DNA of 64,000 bases from Hyphococcus sp. (GCA_028289605.1 JANQON010000012.1:186001-250000), one strand, 5' to 3'; positions 1 through 10,140 are shown, numbered from the stretch's first letter. Notes: a model not told the origin generated them from the sequence alone. Translations and numbers: made by a program.

Positions 1-655
1 AACCAATGCGCAGGCCGCCGGCCTCGGTCACGCCAAGATGCAGCGGACAATCAATGGCCTCGGCGAGCGCGTGATACGCCGCAACCGTCAGAAAAACGTC
101 GGACGCTTTCACGGAGATTTTAAATTCATGAAAGTCATTGTCCTGAAGAATTCTCGCGTGATCCAGCGCGCTTTCCACCATCGCTTCAGGACATGGCTCT
201 CCGTATTTTTCCAGGAGGTCTTTTTCCAGAGACCCGCCGTTGACGCCGATGCGCATGGAACAGCCATTGTCCTTGGCCGCCTTGATCACTTCCCGCACGC
301 GATCTTCCGATCCGATATTGCCCGGGTTGATGCGCAGGCACGCGGCGCCGGCCTCAGCCGCTTCAATGCCCCGCTTATAGTGAAAATGGATATCTGCAAC
401 GATGGGCACCGGCGAGTGTTTCGTGATCGTCGACATAGCCTGTGTTGAGTCCGTGTCGGGACAGGAAACGCGAATGATGTCGGCGCCGGCTTCCGCGATC
501 TCATTAATCTGTCGAATAGTCGCCTGCGGATCTGAGGTGAGCGTATTCGTCATCGACTGCACGGCGATAGGCGCGTCGCCGCCCACCGGAACGTCGCCGA
601 CCATGATCTGCCGGCATTTTCGTCGCTCGATATCGCGCCAGGGGCGTACGGACAT
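1..655 (-). CDS. ispG: 4-hydroxy-3-methylbut-2-enyl diphosphate synthase (partial, C-terminus outside the window)
   Basis: Minus-strand reading [67 protein letters not shown]... is characteristic of IspG/GcpE; start codon at 653-655, frame open to the window edge. Confidence 0.93.
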   Translation of the reverse strand, partial: MSVRPWRDIERRKCRQIMVGDVPVGGDAPIAVQSMTNTLTSDPQATIRQINEIAEAGADIIRVSCPDTDSTQAMSTITKHSPVPIVADIHFHYKRGIEAAEAGAACLRINPGNIGSEDRVREVIKAAKDNGCSMRIGVNGGSLEKDLLEKYGEPCPEAMVESALDHARILQDNDFHEFKISVKASDVFLTVAAYHALAEAIDCPLHLGVTEAGGLRIG

Positions 656-765
656 TTTGGGGCCTCTGCTCAGTGATTTCGGTTGCTTGCACCGCACAAA
701 ATCGCGTGACCGCGCAGGAAGTCAAGACCCGCCGGAAAGGCGCGAAAAATGCGCCTCCGGCCGGC

Positions 766-1599
766 TCAGAGCGGGCGCTGGAACACCAGTTCGACGCGCT
801 GGTCGAAGGCGGCCCGGGCGTTGCCCTCCACCGTTCGCGGCGCGTAACGCCACCGCCGCAGCGCGATGAGCGCCGCATCCGCGAAACAGGCGTTGGTGGC
901 GGCGGCGACGCGCTCGCCGGAAACCCTTCCCTGAGCGGTGATGGTAAAGCTCAGCGTGACGACTTCCCGAGCTTCGGCGCTGTCGAGACATCCCATTGGG
1001 TAAACCGGTTCAACGCGTTCGATCACCCGCGCCTTGACGACGTTGACCGGCGGCGCCGGCGTCGGCGTGACGCTTCTTTGTTGAACGACGCCCGCGCCGG
1101 AATTCGCGTTGTCTCCGATTTGTCTGACTTCCCGGGGCAACGTCACCTGCCAGACGCACCAGAGCACAAAGGCGAGAATCGCCACCACCGCCAGAAGCGA
1201 CAGTTCCGGCTTGTCGGCGGCTTCGGCGCTGTCTACCTCCTGAAACGACTTCGGCTCCACCGGTTTGGCTGTCGCGAACCCGACATCGTCCTTGAAACGG
1301 CTGACAACGTCGGCGGGATCCAGTTCCAGAAATTCCGCATACGCCCTGACGAAACCGATCGCATAGGGCCTCGCCGGCAGAGAAGCGAGATCAAGGCTTT
1401 CAATAGCCTGGAGATGCTGTTCCTTAATGTGCGTCTTCTGCGCCGCTTCGGTCAGTCCAAGGCCCGCGCTTTCGCGGGTCGCCGCCAGCCATGCGCCGGC
1501 GTCGGGATATGCCGCGCCTGGCGCGTCGCTGAGGCGGCGTCGCGCATCTTCCATATCCACAATTTGTGCGGCGCCATTATTGTTCGTCACGTCACGCAC
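766..1599 (-). CDS. RodZ-like helix-turn-helix / single-TM protein with a TonB C-terminal-like domain
   Basis: N-terminal HTH_25-like region (LAATRESAGLGLTEAAQKTHIKEQHLQAIE..YAIGFVRAYAEFLELD), TM segment (LSLLAVVAILAFVLWCVWQV), Pro-rich linker, then a TonB_C-like stretch (ERVEPVYPMGCLDSAEAREVVTLSFTITAQGRVSG...AALIALRRWRYAPRTVEG). Confidence 0.8.
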   Translation of the reverse strand: MRDVTNNNGAAQIVDMEDARRRLSDAPGAAYPDAGAWLAATRESAGLGLTEAAQKTHIKEQHLQAIESLDLASLPARPYAIGFVRAYAEFLELDPADVVSRFKDDVGFATAKPVEPKSFQEVDSAEAADKPELSLLAVVAILAFVLWCVWQVTLPREVRQIGDNANSGAGVVQQRSVTPTPAPPVNVVKARVIERVEPVYPMGCLDSAEAREVVTLSFTITAQGRVSGERVAAATNACFADAALIALRRWRYAPRTVEGNARAAFDQRVELVFQRPL

Positions 1600-1671
1600 C
1601 CGTCTGCAGTCGTCATGTCCCTGGCGTCGTCTTTGTTCGACGCAGGGCCCGTCTGTTGAAGCAGGAAACCA

Positions 1672-4002
1672 TTAACCTTCAATTGACGCTATGTTGGCCC
1701 CTTTTTCGAGCAAAAACGCAGTGAATCTTTCCCGCAGCGTATCGTCAGGCGCTCCGAATTCAGAGGCCGCCCAGGCGCCGATCTCGCCCGCGTCGAGCGA
1801 GCGAATCAGACGACGGAAGGGGCCGACCGACGGCGCCGGCACGGAAAATTCGCGCACGCCCACCGCGATCAACGCGGCCGCATTGACCGGATCGGCGGCC
1901 TGTTCGCCGCAATAGGAAACAGAAACGCCCGCCGCCCTGGCTTTCTCAAGACACTGATGCAGAAAACTCAAAAAGCCCGGATTCATCATGTCATAGCGCC
2001 GCTGGACGCGCTCTGAATCCCGGTCGGCGGCAAAGTAAAACTGCGCAAGGTCGTTTCCGCCGATGGACACAAAGTCCACCTTCGCGGCGATCTCTTCGAT
2101 CCGCCACGCCGCGGCAGGCGTTTCAATCATGGCGCCGATCAGGATCTTCTCCGGCTCCGCGCCGCCGCGGCGCCTGATCCGGTCGACTTCCCGCTCGAGC
2201 TGCGCGCGGGCGTGATCAAGTTCGCTCGCCAGCGTCACCATGGGAAACATGATATGCAGCGTTCGGCCCGCGGCGGCGGCCAGCAGCGCGCGCAATTGCG
2301 GACGAATAATGCCGGGCCGATCGACGGCCATACGCAGGCCCCGCCAGCCCATGGCCGGGTTCATTTCATTGCCGTGGTCCATGTAAGCCGCCGTCTTGTC
2401 GCCGCCGATATCGGCGGTGCGGAAGATGACGGGTTTGCCGTCGGCGAGATCGAGCACCTCCCGGTACAGCGCTTCCTGCGCCGTCGCGCTCGGCAGCTGG
2501 GAACCGATGAGGAACTGCAACTCCGTTCGAAAAAGACCGACCCCGTGCGCGCCGGTGTCATTGAGATGGGGCATATCGAGCGCGAGACCGGCGTTGATCA
2601 TCACGGTGACGTCTGCGCCGTCCTTCGTCCGCGCCGGCAGCTCGCGTTCTTTGACATAGGCTTCCTGGCGCTCGCTCTGAAGTTCTTTGCGCGCGCGAAA
2701 CGCCTCCACGACATCGGATGTGGGACGAATATGGATCTCGCCCTTATCGCCGTCGACGATCACCTGGTCGCCCTGCTCGCAACGATCGATCGCGTCGCCG
2801 AGGCCGGTCACCATGGGGATTTTCAGCGCCCGCGCGACAATCGCCACATGCGACGTCGCCGACACTTCGCCAAGAACAAGGCCCTTCAGGTTCTTGCGGT
2901 CATATTCAAGCAGCTCCGCCGGCCCCATGACCCGAGCGACAAGGATCGTGTCGCCGTCGAGTTGGCCGCGGGCGCCGTTTTTGTCTCCGGACAAAAGCCG
3001 CAACAACCGGTGTGCGAGATCGTCCAGATCGTGAAGGCGCTCTCGCAAATACGGATCGCGCGCCTGCAGAAGACGCGACCGGTTTTCGTTTTTGACCTGT
3101 TCGACAGCTGCTTCCGCCGTCAGGCCAGAGAAAACCGCCGCTCGCAGGCGGTCCTTCCAGCCTCGATCATAGGCGAAGAGCCGATAGGTTTCGAGGACGT
3201 CGCGGGAAACGCCGCCAAGGCTGGCATTGTCCGCGAGCATGGCGTCGACCGAGGCGCGCAGCTCCGTCAGTCCCTGTTCCAGACGCGTCGCCTCTGTCGC
3301 CACATCGCTGGCGAAGACTTTGTGCTTCGGCGCCGGCGGCTGCAGAAACACCGCGGCGCCCGATGCGACGCCGTCGACAATCGGAAATCCGGAAAGCGTT
3401 TCCGGTCGGTGCAGCATCTCGCCGACGACAGCGGTTTCTTCCTGGCTAAGGAGTTCGCCGGATGCGGCGATTTCCGCCAGCAACGCCGCCACCGCCTGAA
3501 CCGCTTCCACTTCTTCGTCAGTGTAATTGCGCGCCGTTCTGTTTTGCACGACGAGAACGCCCAGGGTCTTGCCGGAACGGATCAGAGGCACGCCGAGAAA
3601 GGCGCTTAGCGGATCCTCGCCGGTCTCAGGGCGATACGCGAACGCCGGGTGATGCGGCGCGTCGTCAGTGACAAGCGGTCGCCGGCTTTGGGCCACCAGA
3701 CCGACAAGTCCCTCTCCGATCCCCAGCCGCGTGCGGTGAACCGCTTCGCGGTTAAGGCCTTCGGTCGAGTAGAGCTCAAGCTCGTCATCCGGCCGGCGCA
3801 AATAGATAGAGCAGACGTCGGCGACAACATGGGCCGCGATCGTGCGCGTCAAATGATCGAGCCGCTGTTGCGCGCTCGCTTCTTGCGCAACGGCGTCATG
3901 CATCCGCCGCAAAAGAACGGTGATGCCTTGATCGTTATGGCCGCCATGGGGCGGGCGTGTGTTTTCAATACTCATTGTTTTTGCGTCAGTAATTGACGCC
4001 AA
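1672..4002 (-). CDS. ptsP: Phosphoenolpyruvate-protein phosphotransferase PtsP (EI-Ntr) with GAF domain
   Basis: N-terminal GAF domain, GEVSATSHVAIVARALKIPMV active-site histidine region, and PEP-utilising C-terminal barrel (GLFRTELQFL, DFVSIGGNDLAQF). Confidence 0.95.
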   Translation of the reverse strand: MASITDAKTMSIENTRPPHGGHNDQGITVLLRRMHDAVAQEASAQQRLDHLTRTIAAHVVADVCSIYLRRPDDELELYSTEGLNREAVHRTRLGIGEGLVGLVAQSRRPLVTDDAPHHPAFAYRPETGEDPLSAFLGVPLIRSGKTLGVLVVQNRTARNYTDEEVEAVQAVAALLAEIAASGELLSQEETAVVGEMLHRPETLSGFPIVDGVASGAAVFLQPPAPKHKVFASDVATEATRLEQGLTELRASVDAMLADNASLGGVSRDVLETYRLFAYDRGWKDRLRAAVFSGLTAEAAVEQVKNENRSRLLQARDPYLRERLHDLDDLAHRLLRLLSGDKNGARGQLDGDTILVARVMGPAELLEYDRKNLKGLVLGEVSATSHVAIVARALKIPMVTGLGDAIDRCEQGDQVIVDGDKGEIHIRPTSDVVEAFRARKELQSERQEAYVKERELPARTKDGADVTVMINAGLALDMPHLNDTGAHGVGLFRTELQFLIGSQLPSATAQEALYREVLDLADGKPVIFRTADIGGDKTAAYMDHGNEMNPAMGWRGLRMAVDRPGIIRPQLRALLAAAAGRTLHIMFPMVTLASELDHARAQLEREVDRIRRRGGAEPEKILIGAMIETPAAAWRIEEIAAKVDFVSIGGNDLAQFYFAADRDSERVQRRYDMMNPGFLSFLHQCLEKARAAGVSVSYCGEQAADPVNAAALIAVGVREFSVPAPSVGPFRRLIRSLDAGEIGAWAASEFGAPDDTLRERFTAFLLEKGANIASIEG

Positions 4003-4010
4003 CCGCTTTC

Positions 4011-5261
4011 TTAGTTTGCCTTTTCCAGGCCGTACGCGTCATGAAGCGAGCGGACCGCATATTCCGCCGCGTCAGAGTCTATCAGGACACTGATTTTTAT
4101 TTCCGACGTTGAAATGTTGTGGATGTTAATGCCCTTTTCAGCAAGCGTTTGAAACATGATAGACGCCACGCCCGCGTGACTCTTCATGCCAAGACCAACG
4201 ACGGAGATTTTCGCAACGTTGCGGTCGGCCTGCAAAGACTTGTATCCGATTTGCGCCTGAACCTCGCCGAGAACTTCCACCGCGCGGTCAAGGTCGTCTT
4301 CCTTTGTGGTGAACGAAATGTTCGCAAATCCCGGTTCGCGCGAAGCGCTTTGGACGATCATGTCGATGTTGATGTTGGCTTCCGCAAGTTTTGTAAACAG
4401 GCCCGCGGCGCGCCCAGGCTCATCCGGAACGGCGAGGACCGTGACGGCGGCTTCGTTGAAGTCAGGGGTAACGGCGGTCACAATGTTCTGTTCCACAATT
4501 TCATCCTCGTCACAAATCAGCGTGCCGGAAGCGCCCGCGTCAGGCGGGTCGAAACTTGAAAGCACGCGCAGACGCACGCCATGCGCCATCGCCATCTCAA
4601 CCGACCGGGTCTGCAGGACTTTGGCGCCCACCGACGCCATTTCCAGCATTTCTTCATAGGAAATTTTCCCAATCCGCCGCGCCTGTTTGGTGAGCCTCGG
4701 ATCGGTTGTGTAAACGCCGTCCACATCAGTGTAGATATCGCAGCGCTCTGCGCCGACCACGGCGGCGAGCGCCACCGCTGAGGTATCCGATCCGCCGCGT
4801 CCAAGGGTCGTAATGCGCGCTTCCCGGTTAACGCCTTGAAACCCCGCCACGACCGCGACTTCGCCGCGGTCCATGGCGTCGCCGATAGCATTGGACTCGA
4901 TGGATCGAATACGGGCTTTGCCATGCGATTCGTCCGTGTTGAAGGGGATCTGCCACCCCTGCCAGGACCGGGCGCGAAAGCCCATTTGCTGCATGACGAG
5001 CGCCAGCAGTCCTGACGTTACCTGTTCGCCGCTGGAGACAATGGCGTCGTGCTCGACAAATCGGGCGTCCAGGGCCGGCGCAGGCGGTCCAGCTTCCTCA
5101 CAGAGCGCGACAAGGCGATTGGTTTCCCCGGCCATCGCAGAGACGACAACGGCGACGGAGTGGCCGTCTTCGACTTCCCGGCGGACGAAGGCCGCGGAAG
5201 CGCGTATCCGCTCGAGATTGGCGACCGACGTTCCGCCGAATTTCATTACAATGCGAGCCAT
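4011..5261 (-). CDS. lysC: Aspartate kinase
   Basis: MARIVMKFGGTSVANLERIRASA... with two ACT domains; start refined from the ORF track (5408) to the ATG at 5259-5261 because the longer ORF overlaps ubiG. Confidence 0.95.
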   Translation of the reverse strand: MARIVMKFGGTSVANLERIRASAAFVRREVEDGHSVAVVVSAMAGETNRLVALCEEAGPPAPALDARFVEHDAIVSSGEQVTSGLLALVMQQMGFRARSWQGWQIPFNTDESHGKARIRSIESNAIGDAMDRGEVAVVAGFQGVNREARITTLGRGGSDTSAVALAAVVGAERCDIYTDVDGVYTTDPRLTKQARRIGKISYEEMLEMASVGAKVLQTRSVEMAMAHGVRLRVLSSFDPPDAGASGTLICDEDEIVEQNIVTAVTPDFNEAAVTVLAVPDEPGRAAGLFTKLAEANINIDMIVQSASREPGFANISFTTKEDDLDRAVEVLGEVQAQIGYKSLQADRNVAKISVVGLGMKSHAGVASIMFQTLAEKGINIHNISTSEIKISVLIDSDAAEYAVRSLHDAYGLEKAN

Positions 5262-5353
5262 GCGCGAGGTTATCCCCTGCGTTTTAACGCCATCTTGCTT
5301 GTGATGATCGGGAGGGTACCCTTTCGCCGTATCTCTATGCATCGAAACGGCCC

Positions 5354-6151
5354 ATGGCAAGCAAGGAACAGTCAATGAATGCGCGATCTGAGCTAAAATC
5401 ATCACCAAAATTAGGTGAAACGACCATAGATCCCGCAGAAATCGACAAATTCTCGGCCATCGCCGCCGAATGGTGGGATCCGTTCGGCAAATTCAAGCCG
5501 CTGCACAAATTCAATCCGGCGCGCCTGGCCTATATCCGCGACGCCGCCTGCGCTCACTTCGATCGCGACCGCCGCGCGGGCCGGCCGCTCGAGGGGCTGC
5601 GCCTTCTGGATATCGGCTGCGGCGGCGGACTCGTGGCGGAACCCATGGCGCGCCTCGGCGCTACGGTCACCGCAATTGACGCAGCGGAACGCAACATCAA
5701 AACGGCCCTCGCCCATGCGGCGCCGCAAAAACTGGAAATCGATTACCGGTGCGCCGCCGCTGAAGATCTGCTCGCCGCGGGCGAAGAACCGTTCGATATC
5801 GTTCTTAATCTTGAAGTGGTGGAGCATGTCGCCGACGTCGATTTGTTTTTGCAGACAACGGCAAACCTTGTCCGGCCGAACGGCATGCTGGTGATGGCGA
5901 CAATAAACCGTACGCTGAAGGCGCTGGCGCTGGCGAAAGTCGGCGCGGAATATATTCTGAGGTGGCTTCCGGCGGGCACGCACGATCCGCGCAAATTTGT
6001 CAAACCGGAAGAAGCCAAAGACGCGCTTTCCCGCGCCGGCATGGTGATCACCGGCGACGCTGGCGTGTCGTACAATCCGCTTATGGATGTTTGGCGCGTC
6101 ACCGACGACACGGACGTAAACTATATGCTGACCGCGGCTAAGCCGGCTTAG
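5354..6151 (+). CDS. ubiG: Bifunctional 2-polyprenyl-6-hydroxyphenol methylase / 3-demethylubiquinol 3-O-methyltransferase
   Basis: [32 protein letters not shown] and [32 protein letters not shown] motifs. Confidence 0.95.
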   Translation: MASKEQSMNARSELKSSPKLGETTIDPAEIDKFSAIAAEWWDPFGKFKPLHKFNPARLAYIRDAACAHFDRDRRAGRPLEGLRLLDIGCGGGLVAEPMARLGATVTAIDAAERNIKTALAHAAPQKLEIDYRCAAAEDLLAAGEEPFDIVLNLEVVEHVADVDLFLQTTANLVRPNGMLVMATINRTLKALALAKVGAEYILRWLPAGTHDPRKFVKPEEAKDALSRAGMVITGDAGVSYNPLMDVWRVTDDTDVNYMLTAAKPA

Positions 6152-6615
6152 TTCAGTTTTTTGTTGGCGTCGGTGAGTTTGGGCGCGCCGGCTTTGTCCG
6201 TTTTCGGTTTGGCGCCCGGCAACGGCGCAACGCTTACGCCCTCATCGACAAGGTCTTTGACTTCCTTGCCGGTCGCCTCGCCGTAAATCCCGCGGGCGTC
6301 GGTTTCTCCGTAATGGATCTTTCGCGCCTCTTCGGGAAACTTCTCACCGACATAATCAAAGTTCTTTTGAACATAATCGCGCGCGCGATCGGCGGCGGCC
6401 GCCATCTCTTTCAGAAACGCAGCTCGCTTGGCGGAGGGCTCAGTCTGACGGCGGCGCGCGATGGCGGGCGCCATCACCGCTTTGCGCACCGTGTCGCTGC
6501 CGCACATGGGGCATTCCAGGAGGCCGTCCTCGGACTGCGCGTCGTAATCGGCGCTGTCGCGGAACCACCCCTCGAACTCATGGTCGGAGTCACAGATGAG
6601 CTGATATTTGATCAT
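6148..6615 (-). CDS. DUF1178 family protein
   Basis: [52 protein letters not shown] pattern of the DUF1178 family. Confidence 0.88.
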   Translation of the reverse strand: MIKYQLICDSDHEFEGWFRDSADYDAQSEDGLLECPMCGSDTVRKAVMAPAIARRRQTEPSAKRAAFLKEMAAAADRARDYVQKNFDYVGEKFPEEARKIHYGETDARGIYGEATGKEVKDLVDEGVSVAPLPGAKPKTDKAGAPKLTDANKKLN

Positions 6616-7457
6616 TGATTTATAATGGTTATTTCGAACGGTTGTTCAAGAGCCAAATTCGGGATGCGCGAACGCGCCTCGTCAGCCTTGGCGATGTCGA
6701 TATCGGCGAGAATGACGCCGGGGGCGTCGTCCTCCGCCTCCGCCAGGACCTCGCCCCAAGGGCCGATAATGACCGAATGGCCCCAGGTTTCGCGTCCGTC
6801 CTCATGAGCGCCGCCCTGGGCCGGCGCAACCACAAAGGCGCCGTTTTCGATAGCCCGGGCCGTCAGCAGCGTTTTCCAGTGGGCGCGGCCGGTTTGTTTG
6901 GTAAACGCGGCCGGCACACAGAATAGATTTGCGCCCGTTCTCGCCAGTCGCCGATAGAGTTGCGGAAAGCGAACGTCGTAGCAAATCGTCAAACCAACGC
7001 TGACGCGGCCGATATTGGCGATGACGGCCTGTTCGCCGGGCGCATAAATTTTCGATTCCTTCCAGCTCTCACCGCCGGGAAGATCGACGTCAAACATATG
7101 GATCTTGTCATACCGAGCGACAATCGACCCGTCCGGCGCAAAAAGCATGGAGCGGTTCGCCGCTTTGTCGCCCTCCCTGATAGCCAAAGATCCGATCAGC
7201 AGCCAAACGCCGAGGTCCTTCGCCGCCTGCGAGAACGCCGCGATTTCCTCAAGCCCCGCCTCCGACGGCAAATCGGCGAGGAGTCTTGAACCTTTGCGAT
7301 CGACGACATTGGTCATTTCCGGCGTCGCGATGAATTGAGCGCCGCCGTCCGCCGCCTCCGCGATCAGCGACAAGGCGTCCCTGGTGTTGGCCTCCCGATC
7401 AAGGCCTGACCGCATCTGAACGCACGCGGCGCGTAGCCTGCCGTCGGCGCTAACCAT
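6612..7457 (-). CDS. Carbon-nitrogen hydrolase (nitrilase superfamily)
   Basis: CN-hydrolase motifs: FIATPEMTN, YDKIHMFDVDLP, GLTICYDVRFPQLYR (catalytic Cys). Confidence 0.92.
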   Translation of the reverse strand: MVSADGRLRAACVQMRSGLDREANTRDALSLIAEAADGGAQFIATPEMTNVVDRKGSRLLADLPSEAGLEEIAAFSQAAKDLGVWLLIGSLAIREGDKAANRSMLFAPDGSIVARYDKIHMFDVDLPGGESWKESKIYAPGEQAVIANIGRVSVGLTICYDVRFPQLYRRLARTGANLFCVPAAFTKQTGRAHWKTLLTARAIENGAFVVAPAQGGAHEDGRETWGHSVIIGPWGEVLAEAEDDAPGVILADIDIAKADEARSRIPNLALEQPFEITIINQ

Positions 7458-7707
7458 TCAGAAGGGGGTCCAGCTTGCCGGCGCGCTCCAGCGCCATGAG
7501 TTCATCGCATCCGCCCACATGCGTGTCTCCGACGAAGATCTGAGGATAGGTGCGTTTTCCGTTGGAGCGGGACAGCATTTCATCACGCTTTTTCTTGTCG
7601 AAAGCGGCGGAGATTTCCTCGATGTCGGCGCCCTTTTGCTTCAGCAGCGCCATGGCGCGCATGCAATACGGGCAAAGCGGGCGGGTGTAGATGGTGACAT
7701 TCTGCAT
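7450..7707 (-). CDS. grxC: Glutaredoxin 3
   Basis: YTRPLCPYCMRAMALL (CPYC) and TYPQIFVGDTHVGGCDEL. Confidence 0.94.
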   Translation of the reverse strand: MQNVTIYTRPLCPYCMRAMALLKQKGADIEEISAAFDKKKRDEMLSRSNGKRTYPQIFVGDTHVGGCDELMALERAGKLDPLLNG

Positions 7708-7737
7708 GGGTCTTTTCCAGGTCCGGCGGGCGCCCCG

Positions 7738-8499
7738 CTATATGGCGCCGACGCCGCCCTTTACAACCCGGGCCAATACGAGGGCGTCGACCCGGTCAGC
7801 GCCGGCGCGCTTTAACGCGCGAGCGGCGGCGGACAGCGTCGCGCCGGTGGTCAGCACATCGTCCACCAGCACAATGTGAGCGCCGGCGGCGGGCCGGTTT
7901 CCTCTGATCTGAAACGCTCCGGCGACATTGCGCGTGCGCGCATCGGCGGACAGGTCCTTTTGCGGCGGCGTCGCCTTTCTGCGCTCCAGCAAGTCCGGAA
8001 CGACGCGGACGCCGAGCTTCTTTGCGATCGGCGCCGCAAGGAGGCCCGACTGGTTATAGCGTCGCGACATCAACCGGCGCCGGTGCAGCGGAACCGGCGC
8101 AAGAATTGACCCAGGCGTCACGATGTCCCGACCGACGCGCGCCATCCATGCGCCGAACATGGCGGCGTGTTCGGTTCTGTCGGCGTGTTTAAACCCGACC
8201 ACAAGCTTGTGGCTTGCGTCGTCATAAACAATCGCCCCGCGCGCGCGGTCAAAAGCCTGCGGCGCCGCGATGCAGGACGGACAGACGACGCCTTCGCCAT
8301 AGTCGACCGAATAAGGAACGCCGCACAAATCGCAGAACGGCGCTTCTATGAATTGAAGCGATCTCCATCCTGCGCCGCTCAGCGCGCCGGGTTCGGCCAC
8401 GGCCTCGCCGGAAATCGGACAAATGGGCGGCGTCAGCAAATCAATCGCGCGCCGTCCAAACGTCCTGAAAAAGCCGGCGCCGGGCATTTGCGGATTCAT
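7738..8499 (-). CDS. ComF family / phosphoribosyltransferase-like protein
   Basis: CDLCGVPYSVDYGEGVVCPSCIAAPQAFDRARGAIVYDD zinc-finger region and PRPP motif VLVDDVLTTGATL; start trimmed to MNPQMPGAGFF (8497-8499). Confidence 0.9.
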   Translation of the reverse strand: MNPQMPGAGFFRTFGRRAIDLLTPPICPISGEAVAEPGALSGAGWRSLQFIEAPFCDLCGVPYSVDYGEGVVCPSCIAAPQAFDRARGAIVYDDASHKLVVGFKHADRTEHAAMFGAWMARVGRDIVTPGSILAPVPLHRRRLMSRRYNQSGLLAAPIAKKLGVRVVPDLLERRKATPPQKDLSADARTRNVAGAFQIRGNRPAAGAHIVLVDDVLTTGATLSAAARALKRAGADRVDALVLARVVKGGVGAI

Positions 8500-8524
8500 G
8501 GCCGCCAGCGTATCGCAGTCAGTT

Positions 8525-9400
8525 ATGACATCCAAGACCCGCACAGAGTCCGGGCCGCCCCGGATATTTGATCGCGCGCGCATTCGGTTAAAACGCGCGC
8601 GGGCCGCGTCCGGCTTCGCCGAACATGATTTTTTACATCGACGCGCAATAACGGATATCGTGGACCGTTTGGAGACGGTAACCCGTTCGTTCGACGTTGC
8701 GCTCTTCAACGGCGTCGGCGACCTCGCCGATATGCTGACGCCGGAGGCCGGGGTCGGGCGCGTCATTCACATGGACGCCGCGCCGTCGCGCCTGCCGAAG
8801 AGCGGCGTGCGGTTTGTAGCAGAGGAAGAGGCCCTTCCCATTGCGCCCGAAAGCATCGACTTGGTCGTCAGTCTACTGACGCTCCATGCCGTCAATGATT
8901 TTGTCGGCGCTCTGTTGCAGGCGCGACGCGCCTTGAAACCAGACGGGCTGTTTATTGCCGCGCTCTTCGGCGAAGGTACGCTCTCAACGCTGCGCGCGGC
9001 GTTGCTTGCCGCTGAAGCCAGAGAAACCGGCGCGGCCGCGTCTCGCATAGCGCCATTTGCGGCAGTGCAGGACTTTGGTCAGGCGCTTTTCAGGGCGGGT
9101 TTCGCCATGCCGGTGGCGGACACCGATGAACTCACGGTCGCTTATGAGCAGCCGACGGGCCTGGTAAATGATCTCCGCGGCATGGGAGAGACCGGCGCGC
9201 TCGCGGGCCCGCCCGCGCCGTTGCGGCGGTCGGCCGCTCTCGCAGCGCTCAGCGAGCTTCAAGAGCGGGGCGGACTAGAACGCTTCACGATCGCCTATCT
9301 CACCGGTTGGGCGCCGGGCGACGGCCAGCCCAAACCGCTCAAACCAGGATCGGCGACGGCCTCTATGGCCGCCGCCGTCCAGTCGTTCAAAACCCCGTAA
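8525..9400 (+). CDS. Class I SAM-dependent methyltransferase (BioC/NDUFAF5-like)
   Basis: IFDRARIRLKRARAA...FLHRRAITDIVDRLETVTRSFDVAL and methyltransferase-11-type core; start trimmed to ATG 8525. Confidence 0.85.
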   Translation: MTSKTRTESGPPRIFDRARIRLKRARAASGFAEHDFLHRRAITDIVDRLETVTRSFDVALFNGVGDLADMLTPEAGVGRVIHMDAAPSRLPKSGVRFVAEEEALPIAPESIDLVVSLLTLHAVNDFVGALLQARRALKPDGLFIAALFGEGTLSTLRAALLAAEARETGAAASRIAPFAAVQDFGQALFRAGFAMPVADTDELTVAYEQPTGLVNDLRGMGETGALAGPPAPLRRSAALAALSELQERGGLERFTIAYLTGWAPGDGQPKPLKPGSATASMAAAVQSFKTP

Positions 9401-9410
9401 CCCCCAAGGA

Positions 9411-9623
9411 TCAGGGTTGCGTGATGGAATCTGAGATTGTCGTATACATGCCGCTTGTCGATGAGCCGAATGTGGTCACCGATGCGACGATCGCAAGAAA
9501 GATCAAGGCGACGATCAGACCGTATTCAATAGCCGTCGCGCCGCTTTCGTCAGATTTGAGTTGATCCGCTTTTTCAAGGAAACGGCGGCAGGCGGTCTCA
9601 AAAAGTTTGTCGGTCGTTTTCAT
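9411..9623 (-). CDS. Flp family type IVb pilin
   Basis: 70-aa product ending FLEKADQLKSDESGATAIEYGLIVALIFLAIVASVTTFGSS; canonical (G)ATAIEYGLI prepilin motif; start 9621-9623. Confidence 0.9.
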   Translation of the reverse strand: MKTTDKLFETACRRFLEKADQLKSDESGATAIEYGLIVALIFLAIVASVTTFGSSTSGMYTTISDSITQP

Positions 9624-10021
9624 AACACATCCCTCAACTGCGCTGCGAGCGGCCGGTCTGCCGGCGGCATGTCGAATTGCAGAAGCTCCCCTTTGCGAAC
9701 CCAGGTGATCGCGTCGTGCGCTCTCGGCTCTGGAACGCCGTTCCATTTGCGGCATACGAAAAGGGGCATCAACAAATGGGCGTCCCCCGCAGCGCATGAC
9801 GCAAAAGCAATCGGCGATAGACAAGACTTTTGCGTTTCAATGCTCAGTTCTTCGTCGAGCTCCCTTACCAATGCTTCCTCAGGCGTTTCACCGTCTTCAA
9901 GCTTGCCGCCGGGAAACTCCCACAGCCCGCCCATCTGGCTCCCTTCCCGCCGCCGCGCCAACAACACCCGACCATCGGGGTCGACTAACGCGCCTGCGGC
10001 CACCAGCAACAGCTTCGCCAT
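9620..10021 (-). CDS. mutT: NUDIX hydrolase, 8-oxo-dGTP diphosphatase
   Basis: NUDIX box GGKLEDGETPEEALVRELDEEL in a compact MutT-like protein. Confidence 0.92.
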   Translation of the reverse strand: MAKLLLVAAGALVDPDGRVLLARRREGSQMGGLWEFPGGKLEDGETPEEALVRELDEELSIETQKSCLSPIAFASCAAGDAHLLMPLFVCRKWNGVPEPRAHDAITWVRKGELLQFDMPPADRPLAAQLRDVL

Positions 10022-10140
10022 ATTTCCGCCTTAATTGTTACGAGAAGGACATTACTCTGGGGTTCGAAAAGCCCGTAAAATTTTACGCAAATTATTCATA
10101 CTATTGGGGCGATCGCTGGGCTTTTAGGGTTTATGCATCA

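Noticed and set aside
673-1659. 328-aa plus-strand ORF antisense to the RodZ-like gene
   Set aside because: Arg-rich, no recognisable domain; the minus-strand frame has coherent HTH/TM/TonB-like domains.
1672-1686. TTAACCTTCAATTGA as a CtrA site
   Set aside because: Second half is TTGA and the motif overlaps the 3' end of ptsP; too weak to report as a site.
2212-3609. 465-aa plus-strand ORF antisense to ptsP
   Set aside because: Shadow ORF typical of GC-rich DNA; low-complexity Arg/His-rich translation, and the opposite strand clearly encodes PtsP.
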